Shown here one piece after another: positions 7,857 through 14,481 of a DNA stretch of 14,822 nucleotides. Each line of letters begins with the position of its first letter. The stretch's first letter is position 1. The position numbers were made by a program, and so were the translations under genes. The notes under the pieces are model-generated. The model made no database searches. It saw only the letters and a list, made by a program, of their open reading frames with translations, and was not told the origin of the DNA. Source of the stretch: JBNJEM01 sp051745935 (GTDB lineage: Bacteria > Planctomycetota > Planctomycetia > Pirellulales > Pirellulaceae); contig JBNJEM010000118.1 in assembly GCA_051745935.1 (NCBI GenBank), forward strand, positions 1-14,822. The letters run 5' to 3'.

Positions 7857-8178
7857 GCAGGAGTGAGGCCCGGCGTTAGTCGAACAATGATACCGCTGCC
7901 GGTCGGTGTCGTGTTCCATTGCCTCAAGTACGATGGGCCTTCGAGCCCGTGGAAGCCACAATGCAACGGTACGTCACGGGCTCGTGTTTGGGGGGGCAGC
8001 GTTGGTAAGGTGGGTGCCGTTCGTGCCGCTGTCGGTCATGATCCGAGAGTTCGCATGATCCGGCTTGAACGGAGACAAACGGGCACTCGTGGCTTGGAAG
8101 GCGAAAAACGGGACGGCGTGTTCCCACGATTCCTTTCCATTTGCAGTCTACATTCTCGAGCATGAAATAATTCAGCTG
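7857..8178. other. Spacer between mutL and aroDE with a long-stem hairpin
   Basis: These 322 bases hold no supportable gene; the aroDE frame is open back to 8065, but its translation there is not family-like. CGAGCCCGTG at 7942-7951 pairs perfectly with CACGGGCTCG at 7975-7984 over a 23-base loop, soon followed by seven G residues (7990-7996). CATGATCCG occurs twice, at 8037-8045 and 8054-8062. No promoter or riboswitch is recognisable. Confidence 0.5.
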
Positions 8179-9663
8179 ATGATTTGTGTAAGTATTGCCC
8201 GGGGCCGCCACAAGCATGTGATGGCGGAACATCGCCATTTGGTGGAACAAGGCGCGCAATTGGTCGAGATCCGGCTCGACTATATACGGCGCCAGATCAA
8301 TTTAAAACGGTTGCTCCGTGATCGTCTCTGCCCGGTGATTGCGACCTGTCGTCGTGTCGAGGATCAGGGGAAATGGGAGGGGAGTGAAGAGTCACGTTTA
8401 ATGGTACTCCGCTCGGCCATCGCGGATGAAGTGGAATACGTCGATTTGGAGTCGGATATCGCGGACTCCATTCCCCGTTACGGAAAAACGAAGCGGATTG
8501 TGAGCATGCACAATTTCCGCGAGACTCCGGAAAACCTCGAGGAGATTCACGAACGGCTGAGCCGGCAGGATGCCGATATCGTCAAGATGGCCACCATGGC
8601 CAACGACCCTCACGATAACGTGCGGATGTTGCAACTGGTGAAAAACAGCCGCATTCCCACGGTGGGCATCTGCATGGGGGAAATCGGCGCTCCCTCGCGC
8701 ATTCTGGCGGGGAAATTCGGCGCCCCGTTCACCTATGCGACGTTCCATCACGAACGGACGCTAGCTCCAGGCCAACTCAGTTTTAAGCAAATGAAAGAGA
8801 TCTACGGATACGACCACCTCAAGGCGGACACCGCGGTCTACGCGGTGGTTGCGGACCCCATTGGGAACAACCCCAGCACGGTGGTTCACAATGCCGGTTT
8901 TCGATCCCTGGAGATCCATTCGGTCTGCGTACCGTTCCGGGTGCCGCGCGAGCATCTGTCCGGGTTCTTGCAGGACTGCCGTGAACTCGATATTTCCGGT
9001 TTGATGGTGGCCCATCCCCATCGCGAGTCGATTATTCCCAAGTTGTCGAAGCTGGACAAGGCGGCGGAGCGCATTCACGCGGTGAATACGGTGGCGGTGC
9101 GTCCCCCCGATACCCTGCTGGGATACAACACGGACTACCGAGCCGCCGTGGTGGGATTGATCAAGGCAAGCGGCGTTTCCTCGGACGATGCACTGCACGG
9201 CAAACGGGCTCTGGTTTTGGGCGCGGGCAGCATCGCGCGGGCCATAATCCACGGGTTGCGTCACGCAAACGTGGATGTCGTGATCGCCTCGCGCACCCTG
9301 CAACGGGCCCAGGAATTGGCCCAGGACTACGAATGTCAAGCGGTTGGGTGGGATGCCCGGTATTCGGTAAGAACGGACATGCTGATCAACTGTACGCCCA
9401 TCGGCATGCACCCGAATGTCGATGACTCGCCCTATTCGGTGGGACACATCAGACGCAACTGGATTGTACTCGACGTCGTGTACAATCCGGAGCAGACCCT
9501 GCTGATCAAAGAGGCGCGTGAGCGAGGTTGTCGAGTGGTCACCGGCGTGGACTTGTTCATTTGCAAGGCGGCGCTGCAGTTCAAACTCTTTACCGGCCAG
9601 AATCCACCCGGTGATGAGATGCGCAAAGCCCTGAAACGGACAACGGGCGCGGCTAAGTTATGA
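8179..9663 (+). CDS. aroDE: Bifunctional 3-dehydroquinate dehydratase (type I) / shikimate dehydrogenase
   Basis: The 494-residue fusion covers steps three and four of the shikimate pathway toward aromatic amino acids. The type I AroD half (about 1-215) shows VEIRLDY, His111 in SMHNF, Schiff-base Lys136 in DIVKMA, and a late PSRI motif. The AroE half (about 220-490) has ADPIG...VVHN, AVNTV, GYNTD with Asp319, the nucleotide loop VLGAGS, SRT, and NCTPIGM. Several AroE positions are unusual: Asn231 where the first shikimate-binding Ser is expected, Met276 and Ala278 in place of the Asn and Thr of NVT, Arg282 for the catalytic Lys, and Lys463 for the late Gln. The start is the ATG at 8179, where AroD likeness begins; no clear ribosome binding site precedes it. 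The same fusion order occurs in plants and planctomycetes. The dehydratase call is firm. Dehydrogenase activity is uncertain. Confidence 0.92.
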   Translation: MICVSIARGRHKHVMAEHRHLVEQGAQLVEIRLDYIRRQINLKRLLRDRLCPVIATCRRVEDQGKWEGSEESRLMVLRSAIADEVEYVDLESDIADSIPRYGKTKRIVSMHNFRETPENLEEIHERLSRQDADIVKMATMANDPHDNVRMLQLVKNSRIPTVGICMGEIGAPSRILAGKFGAPFTYATFHHERTLAPGQLSFKQMKEIYGYDHLKADTAVYAVVADPIGNNPSTVVHNAGFRSLEIHSVCVPFRVPREHLSGFLQDCRELDISGLMVAHPHRESIIPKLSKLDKAAERIHAVNTVAVRPPDTLLGYNTDYRAAVVGLIKASGVSSDDALHGKRALVLGAGSIARAIIHGLRHANVDVVIASRTLQRAQELAQDYECQAVGWDARYSVRTDMLINCTPIGMHPNVDDSPYSVGHIRRNWIVLDVVYNPEQTLLIKEARERGCRVVTGVDLFICKAALQFKLFTGQNPPGDEMRKALKRTTGAAKL

Positions 9664-9693
9664 GGACATGACGGTGGGCGACGTCTCCCAGGA

Positions 9694-9733
9694 CTTGGGC
9701 CCAGGGGGGACGCCGTGATTCCCTGGACCCAAG
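9694..9733 (+). terminator. Hairpin after aroDE, possible terminator
   Basis: CTTGGGCCCAGGG (9694-9706) pairs with CCCTGGACCCAAG (9721-9733), 12 of 13 positions, around a 14-base loop. It begins 31 bases after the aroDE stop. No T tract follows, so it is not a textbook intrinsic terminator. It could serve as an mRNA 3' end block or a Rho-assisted site. Confidence 0.4.
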
Positions 9734-9862
9734 GCCCGCGTTCCGTTGACCGGGTGGCCACGCTCGCACTGGGTCCCTTTGGTTCTTACGGCCCTTTCGA
9801 TCCCTTTGGTCTTTATTGAGTGGTGGTAGCATGCGAGGCCCGACAACACAGGCGGAATCCGC

Positions 9863-11224
9863 TTGCGGACCGTGTCATGGTTTCCCGTCGGCGGTGTAGA
9901 AAGACTTGATCTGGTGAACTTCATCCTTGACATACCGATGGAAGTGAGGCTGACGCTGTTGTTCTTGCTGGGCGCGGCGTTGGGCGGACAGTTGAACCGC
10001 GGCATCTATCGGCTGGCGTGGAATTGTCGGCCGATCGGCCCCTGGTCGCCCCCGTTGCCTGATGCCCCCGCTCGACGCGGGATCGACTACGTGCCCGTGG
10101 TGGGCTGGTGGGGGCTGCGTCGTGAAACGCCTTGGCATGGCCGCGGCTATTGGGTGAGACCACTGTTGCTCGAGCTGGCAATGGGGATCGGCGTCTGCGC
10201 GCTTTATTGGCTGGAGGTGGACCGGCTGATACTGTGGCCATCGATTGACGGGATTGAAAGTCCCGACCCCGCGGCTGTTCATGCCCAGTACTTCAGCCAC
10301 GTCATCCTCGTCTCACTGATGGTCGTGGCTACTTTCATCGACTTCGATGAGCAGATGATTCCCGACGAGATCACGGTCAGCGGAACGGTCGTGGCCTTGA
10401 TCGTGGCGATTGCCTTGCCGGCGTCTCTCTTGCCAACACACTGCGTGTCTCGTTCAAACACCGTCGAGTTGGCTCATGTGGTACTGACGTCGTCGACGGT
10501 TTCGCCCGAGTGGTCGGGCGGGTTGGGAGGGCCTCATTCTTGGCCGGCCTGGCTGAGCGGCCACGCGGGGCTAGGGGTGGGCTTGTTGGGAATCGTGGCT
10601 TGGAGCTTTGCGATCATGCACAAGACGTGGACCGTTCGGCATGGCGTGGTCAAAGCGGTGCGATACATGGTTGCCAGTATCGTGCGACACGGCACTTGGC
10701 GACTTCCCTGCGGCTGCGCCGGGCTGCTTTTGGCGGCCACGCTGGCCACGTGGTGGTGGGGGCCGGCGGCCGGTAATGAGTTGCGGTGGCAGAGTCTATT
10801 GACCGCCATTGTCGGCATGTGTTTTGGAGGGGGATTGATTTGGGCGGTGCGGATTATTGGCGGGCACGCGCTCCGCGTGGAAGCCATGGGATTCGGGGAT
10901 GTGACGCTGATGGCGATGATCGGCGCGTTCCTCGGCTGGCAGGCCGCTTTTTTGATTTTCTTCCTGGCCCCCGTGACCGCCGTGGTCGTTGCGCTTGCGC
11001 AGCGGCTATTGACCGGTGATCGGCGGATTGCCTTTGGACCCTACCTCTGTTTCGCCACCTTGATTGTGGTCTTGTTCTGGGATTCCATCTGGACCCATTG
11101 GGCCCGTCCCATGTTTTCGCTCGGCTGGTTTATCCCCGGAGTCCTTGCGTGCTGCCTCGTCTTGATGGGAGGGCTATTGTGGGGGTGGCGTATCTTTCGA
11201 GACGCCGTTTTCGGCTGGGCCTGA
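9863..11224 (+). CDS. Type IV prepilin peptidase-like membrane protein (family A24)
   Basis: This polytopic membrane protein resembles PilD/GspO leader peptidases, which cleave prepilins and pseudopilins at the inner membrane. The first membrane segment ends in LGGQLNRGIYRL, matching the family's start. The two catalytic aspartates are visible: Asp160 in IDFDEQMIPDE and Asp346 in GFGDVTLMA. The region after the first segment keeps the family's spacing (PxVGWWGLR) but has none of the paired Cys of the zinc-binding methylase part. An extra stretch of about 130 residues between the aspartate motifs contains further hydrophobic segments. Length 453 exceeds the usual 250-290. Start is uncertain: TTG at 9863 has AGGCGGA at 9850-9856, while GTG at 9914 or ATG at 9938 would fit the family better. 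No pilin genes are in the window, so its substrates are unknown. Confidence 0.85.
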   Translation: MRTVSWFPVGGVERLDLVNFILDIPMEVRLTLLFLLGAALGGQLNRGIYRLAWNCRPIGPWSPPLPDAPARRGIDYVPVVGWWGLRRETPWHGRGYWVRPLLLELAMGIGVCALYWLEVDRLILWPSIDGIESPDPAAVHAQYFSHVILVSLMVVATFIDFDEQMIPDEITVSGTVVALIVAIALPASLLPTHCVSRSNTVELAHVVLTSSTVSPEWSGGLGGPHSWPAWLSGHAGLGVGLLGIVAWSFAIMHKTWTVRHGVVKAVRYMVASIVRHGTWRLPCGCAGLLLAATLATWWWGPAAGNELRWQSLLTAIVGMCFGGGLIWAVRIIGGHALRVEAMGFGDVTLMAMIGAFLGWQAAFLIFFLAPVTAVVVALAQRLLTGDRRIAFGPYLCFATLIVVLFWDSIWTHWARPMFSLGWFIPGVLACCLVLMGGLLWGWRIFRDAVFGWA

Positions 11225-11363
11225 AGCGGGCTCATGGGAAAAGAGGCAGGTATACCGCCACCTGGCAACGGCGAGACAAACGCCAAGCGGATCCATCCCG
11301 TCGCGTGCCGGGGGGTGTCCCGGCAATACGTCGCGGTACAACGCCACTTTGGTTCGACCCGTG

Positions 11364-11381
11364 AACACAAAGCGTTGTGTT
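11364..11381 (+). other. Perfect small hairpin after the prepilin peptidase gene
   Basis: AACACAA (11364-11370) pairs with TTGTGTT (11375-11381) around the four-base loop AGCG. No T tract follows directly. The rest of the spacer 11225-11493 shows no gene; it has several runs of GGGG between 11413 and 11455. Confidence 0.35.
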
Positions 11382-11493
11382 AGCTACACCGGCCCCGTGC
11401 CAGGGGTTAGGGGTTTGGGAACGAGCCGACCGACATGGTTTTGTCAGGGGTTTTTGATTCCACGTGTGTCGTTTTCGTGATCGTGTAAAGTAG

Positions 11494-12015
11494 ATGTTTT
11501 TCTTCCAATCCGTCCATGATCCACAACAGGACGCGAAGGTTTTGCGGCGTCGGGCGTATGGGGTGATTTGCATTGAAGACGAGCGGCTCCAGAGAATTCT
11601 CCTGCGCCCCTGGCCCAAACTGAGTTCAGTCCCCGAGATCGTGCTGTTGGGCACTTGGTTTCACGATCGGGCGTCCGGAAACCGCTGCTGGCTCTATTAC
11701 AATCAACCCTTTCAACACCGTAATTTTCTCGCGCTCAGGTACGTCGTTTCCAGCCGATACGCGTCGTTCCGGACCTTCCGCGGCGCCCTGGTTGTGCTGG
11801 ACGAAATCGCCCGTATCAAACAGTCGGACGCGATTGTATGTGAGGTGAGTAATCCGCGGATCTCCGATCGATTGCTGCGACGCTGGGGGTGGGAACGCCA
11901 TGTACACGCCAGCCGCCGACGCCACTTCATCAAGCGATTCTACGGCACCTACCCGGATCCGGGGGAGGCACGACGGTTGATACCAGATAAGGACAGAAAA
12001 AGGGGGCAAGACTGA
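11494..12015 (+). CDS. Conserved-looking protein of unknown function, possible GNAT-like fold
   Basis: The 173-residue product is basic and soluble, with no signal peptide or membrane segment. I do not assign a function. The middle part has an aromatic patch (WLYYNQPF) and LALRYVVSSRYASFRTFRGAL. The C-terminal half runs through VVLDEIARIKQSDAIVCEVSNPRISDRLLRRWGWERH to HFIKRFYG, given here only to describe its main blocks. The order of a helix, a short strand, then an N-R-S-D-R-L...WGWE helix resembles the end of acetyltransferase (GNAT) folds, but the acetyl-CoA loop is not evident. I recall similar proteins from planctomycete genomes, without an established role. ATG 11494 is the only sensible start; its ribosome binding site is weak. 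Base composition is like its neighbours. It converges on the C69 peptidase gene. Confidence 0.65.
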   Translation: MFFFQSVHDPQQDAKVLRRRAYGVICIEDERLQRILLRPWPKLSSVPEIVLLGTWFHDRASGNRCWLYYNQPFQHRNFLALRYVVSSRYASFRTFRGALVVLDEIARIKQSDAIVCEVSNPRISDRLLRRWGWERHVHASRRRHFIKRFYGTYPDPGEARRLIPDKDRKRGQD

Positions 12016-12070
12016 ATCGCGCGATCATGTGGCCAAATCAAAGTTAACCCCAGGATTGCAAAAAAGTGTG

Positions 12071-12187
12071 ATGCCACGGGGCTTGTCCCGTGGTGGTTCA
12101 CGCTCGCTGCTACAAACCGGCCAGACACACCATTCCTGCCCGTCGGTAGCGTGGAACGTAACGGACCACGGGACAAGCCCGTGGCAT
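12071..12187 (-). repeat. 117-bp element with hairpin inverted ends, family 2, complete copy
   Basis: The left end (12071-12094) and right end (12165-12187) are inverted copies differing by one inserted G. Each end also folds on itself: the right end pairs CCACGGG with CCCGTGG over five bases, and the left end does the same with one extra G. Two palindromes in inverted order around a ~70-base middle is the plan of paired REP elements (REPINs) and of small MITEs. No target-site duplication is evident. Its middle and left end are shared with the partial copy at 5823-5903 in opposite orientation. Confidence 0.8.
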
Positions 12188-12278
12188 TCGCGCCTAGAAA
12201 AGCCTTTCCTCAATATGTGCAACGGACGTGCGAACGCCCGCGGACATCAGTCTTTTGCCCGTGAACGGTTACCTTTGA

Positions 12279-12307
12279 CAAGAGCTCGGTTTTGTCACGG
12301 GCTCTTG
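12279..12307 (-). terminator. Hairpin after the C69 peptidase gene, possible terminator
   Basis: CAAGAGC (12279-12285) pairs perfectly with GCTCTTG (12301-12307) across 15 bases. In the direction of the minus-strand peptidase gene it starts 18 bases after the stop codon. The T tract of a standard intrinsic terminator is missing. Confidence 0.35.
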
Positions 12308-12325
12308 AAACTGGCGCGACATCGT

Positions 12326-14044
12326 TCAACGTCGTTTGGGAACGGACGGGGCCGGGATTCTTGGAAGCGTTGGCGCTGCCATCTCGGGTTGTCCGACTAG
12401 ATATTGGAACATCAGGTAATCCACCAGGCCGTGGTATGCCTCGCCCACTTGAGCCATGCACTGTCGCGCGTACTCGTTGAGGAACTCCTCCGCTGCCACG
12501 CGCTGGGGGCCCTGCTTCTGGCATAGGCGGACGGCAGCGCTCTCGATATCCGGTTGAATGGCGAGGAATCCATTCTCAGCTGGCTCCAACACCTGTTGGA
12601 TGTCATCAACGGCCTCTTGATATTTCAGGTGGGTTGCCAGGTTGTGGACCAGGCGGAAGTTCCACTGAGGTTGCGCTCGGTCAATGCGGGTAAAATTGGC
12701 GGGTTGATCCCAGGTATTCGGCAAATCGGTTACCCCAGCGTATACGGGCACGAAACAACTGGTGTTCGCCGGCCCGTAGGCGAACCAGAGGCAGTTCCCC
12801 ACGGCGTCCGGCAAGTTCTCTCGCAGTTGAGCAATGAACACGTAGCCGCTCGTGGGCGTGCAGATGGCACGGCGCGGTTTGATGTCCAATAGGTTGAGCA
12901 GCTCCGGCGGGCCCCAGGGACGCGCGAGCGGGCTCTTCTGATCTTCCACCTGGAAGCGGGCATGTTCGGTGATGTCGAACGTAGTGCCCTCGTAATCATC
13001 CCGCATGATGGCCATGAGTGTGCGAACCCGAACCGGTTTGTCGGGTTTGACCGAGAAAGGATAACGATCTACCGCGGGATCACCCGTGGCTTCGAGTCCC
13101 ATCGAAGGGGCTGCCAGGCTGAGAGCTCTCCATTCGCGGAGCGAGTTGGATTGGTTGCCTGGCCCGCCGTAGACTTCGTACCACACGAAGGGCTGTTCCG
13201 GCTTCCAGAACCCCAGTTCTCGCGCCAGCGAAAAGATGTTCTTCGATGCCATGAAGTGGTCAGTGTCTTCGAGGTCGACCGTTCCAATGCGGCTGCGGTT
13301 GGCGCTGCAGCCCACCTCGCCGTCCGGTATCCTTTGGGCACACCACACTCCACCGGCTTTTCCGCTTTCCGGACTCCAGTCCTCGCCAGGGCCAAAAATC
13401 TCCATCAGCCATGTTTCCTCTTCGTCCGCGATCGGCAAGGCGACGCCCGCCTTGGGGGCCCGGTAATACAGAAATCCATATTCTTCGACCATGTCGCCGA
13501 TGACTCGAATCGCCTCGCGAGCCGTTTTCGCTCGCAGCAGGCCATTGGCGATCAGCGAGGTGGTCCAGTGATTGCTATTGGGGCCTACCACGCCCTCGTC
13601 GCAGGCCAAACCGGGTCGCATCGGCAAAAACTCGATAGCAATGCCGACCCCGTGCTCGTTCAGCCCCCCGGTGGTCATGCTTTCCACGTTCCCTCCCAAC
13701 AGAATGCTGCGATGAGTACGCGTGACGGGAAGATGCCCGACCAAATCGTATCCTTCTTTCAAATCCTGCTGGTACTCCTGAAAGTCTTTCGGCCTGGGAA
13801 CGTTCCAGTACATGGGCAATCTGGTATCGGGCGGATAGTCTCGGGCCGGCATGGTGTATATCACGCCCATGACGTCGCCGTCACAGGAACTGGCCATCAA
13901 CACGGAACCGTCCACCGTGGCTTTCTGGCCCACCAACAGCGTTGTACATGCTGGAAGCGAGCGATCCAATGGAAAGATGAAACAGGGAACCAACAGTAGA
14001 ACCATGTTTTGCTTGACAAGAGTGCTTATGTGAACCTTACCCAT
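12326..14044 (-). CDS. Secreted family C69 dipeptidase-like Ntn hydrolase
   Basis: The 572-residue protein belongs to the PepD/dipeptidase A family, cysteine-type Ntn hydrolases that cut dipeptides from the N-terminus. A signal peptide covers about residues 1-32, with hydrophobic core VLLLVPCFIF. It ends directly before Cys33 of CTTLLVG, so signal cleavage or self-processing would expose the nucleophile. Other family features are DGS (45-47), GGLNEHGVGIA, the ETWLMEI strand, an FSLARELGFW segment, a MRDDYEGT motif, and the late TSGYVFIAQLRENLPD...CLWFAYGPA block. The ATG at 14044 has an excellent Shine-Dalgarno, AAAGGA, seven bases upstream. A perfect TATAAT lies about 60 bases upstream on the same strand. 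The product probably acts outside the cytoplasmic membrane on peptides. The usual ARNED of the family, after DGS, reads MASSCDG here, a deviation near the active site. Confidence 0.92.
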   Translation of the reverse strand: MGKVHISTLVKQNMVLLLVPCFIFPLDRSLPACTTLLVGQKATVDGSVLMASSCDGDVMGVIYTMPARDYPPDTRLPMYWNVPRPKDFQEYQQDLKEGYDLVGHLPVTRTHRSILLGGNVESMTTGGLNEHGVGIAIEFLPMRPGLACDEGVVGPNSNHWTTSLIANGLLRAKTAREAIRVIGDMVEEYGFLYYRAPKAGVALPIADEEETWLMEIFGPGEDWSPESGKAGGVWCAQRIPDGEVGCSANRSRIGTVDLEDTDHFMASKNIFSLARELGFWKPEQPFVWYEVYGGPGNQSNSLREWRALSLAAPSMGLEATGDPAVDRYPFSVKPDKPVRVRTLMAIMRDDYEGTTFDITEHARFQVEDQKSPLARPWGPPELLNLLDIKPRRAICTPTSGYVFIAQLRENLPDAVGNCLWFAYGPANTSCFVPVYAGVTDLPNTWDQPANFTRIDRAQPQWNFRLVHNLATHLKYQEAVDDIQQVLEPAENGFLAIQPDIESAAVRLCQKQGPQRVAAEEFLNEYARQCMAQVGEAYHGLVDYLMFQYLVGQPEMAAPTLPRIPAPSVPKRR

Positions 14045-14051
14045 CCATTCA

Positions 14052-14057
14052 TCCTTT
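14052..14057 (-). promoter_or_regulatory. Strong ribosome binding site of the C69 peptidase gene
   Basis: AAAGGA on the minus strand, seven bases before the ATG ending at 14044, is the clearest Shine-Dalgarno in the window and fixes that start over the later ATG at 14003-14005. Confidence 0.75.
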
Positions 14058-14103
14058 CGCGTGAAACAGGACCCGGCGTGTCGTCCTCGCGGAAACGGTG
14101 TCC

Positions 14104-14109
14104 ATTATA
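14104..14109 (-). promoter_or_regulatory. Candidate -10 box for the C69 peptidase gene
   Basis: A perfect TATAAT on the minus strand lies 59 bases before the start codon. No convincing -35 hexamer is found 16-18 bases further upstream, and there is no extended -10 TG, so the promoter call is tentative. Confidence 0.4.
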
Positions 14110-14193
14110 GCCGACAGAATGTTCGTCCGGCGAGCTTCGGCCCGGAATCAAAACGGGGGGCCTTGTTTCGCATACGGAGCATGATTGAAAAGA

Positions 14194-14221
14194 CGGAAAA
14201 TCAGACGCGGAAAATCAGACG
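14194..14221 (+). repeat. Two perfect 14-bp tandem repeats
   Basis: CGGAAAATCAGACG occurs at 14194-14207 and again, directly abutting, at 14208-14221. It lies in the gene-poor stretch upstream of the peptidase gene. Confidence 0.8.
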
Positions 14222-14355
14222 GTCTGGCTTCGGGCCACAAACGGGTTCGAATGAAAAGGAAACGGAACCGTCGATCCCAGCTCTTCGGTTTCCACGGTGT
14301 CTCAAAATACCAAGTGTCCGGTGTCAGGCCATGCGAACGCCGACGCCGTTCAATC

Positions 14356-14481
14356 ATGCCCTTCAATTCCACAAAACGCGGTCGGTATTGGTATGACCTC
14401 CATCTGCTCCTGATTGTGGAAAAGCGAGAGAGACTCAACGATTTGAACGAACTGGCCACGATTCGCGACCGCCTTAGCTGA
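14356..14481 (+). pseudogene. Possible remnant of a Y1 (IS200/REP-type) transposase N-terminus
   Basis: A 41-codon open stretch, part of a longer frame from 14185, encodes RGRYWYDLHLLLIVEKRERLNDLNELATIRD before stopping. From memory this resembles the start of planctomycete REP-associated (RAYT-type) transposases, which begin with a tryptophan/tyrosine-rich strand like WYDLHLVLV and continue to an HUH motif. No HUH motif or catalytic Tyr follows within the window, so if the likeness is real the gene is truncated. The upstream part of the frame is Arg/Lys-rich and uninformative. It could also be a chance open frame. Confidence 0.3.

Larger units (their letters stand above)
12016..12325. other. 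Convergent spacer holding the family 2 repeat
   Basis: This 310-base gap lies between two convergent genes. It contains the complete family 2 element (12071-12187) and a hairpin at 12279-12307, both listed separately. The open frames across it are products of the repeat and match nothing I recognise as protein. Confidence 0.5.

Noticed and set aside
8065..8178. Upstream extension of aroDE by 38 codons
   Set aside because: The added residues do not resemble AroD, whose conserved start begins at the ATG at 8179.
9773..9813. Short direct repeat CCCTTTGGT in the spacer before the prepilin peptidase
   Set aside because: Two 9-base copies are too short and simple to support a functional call.
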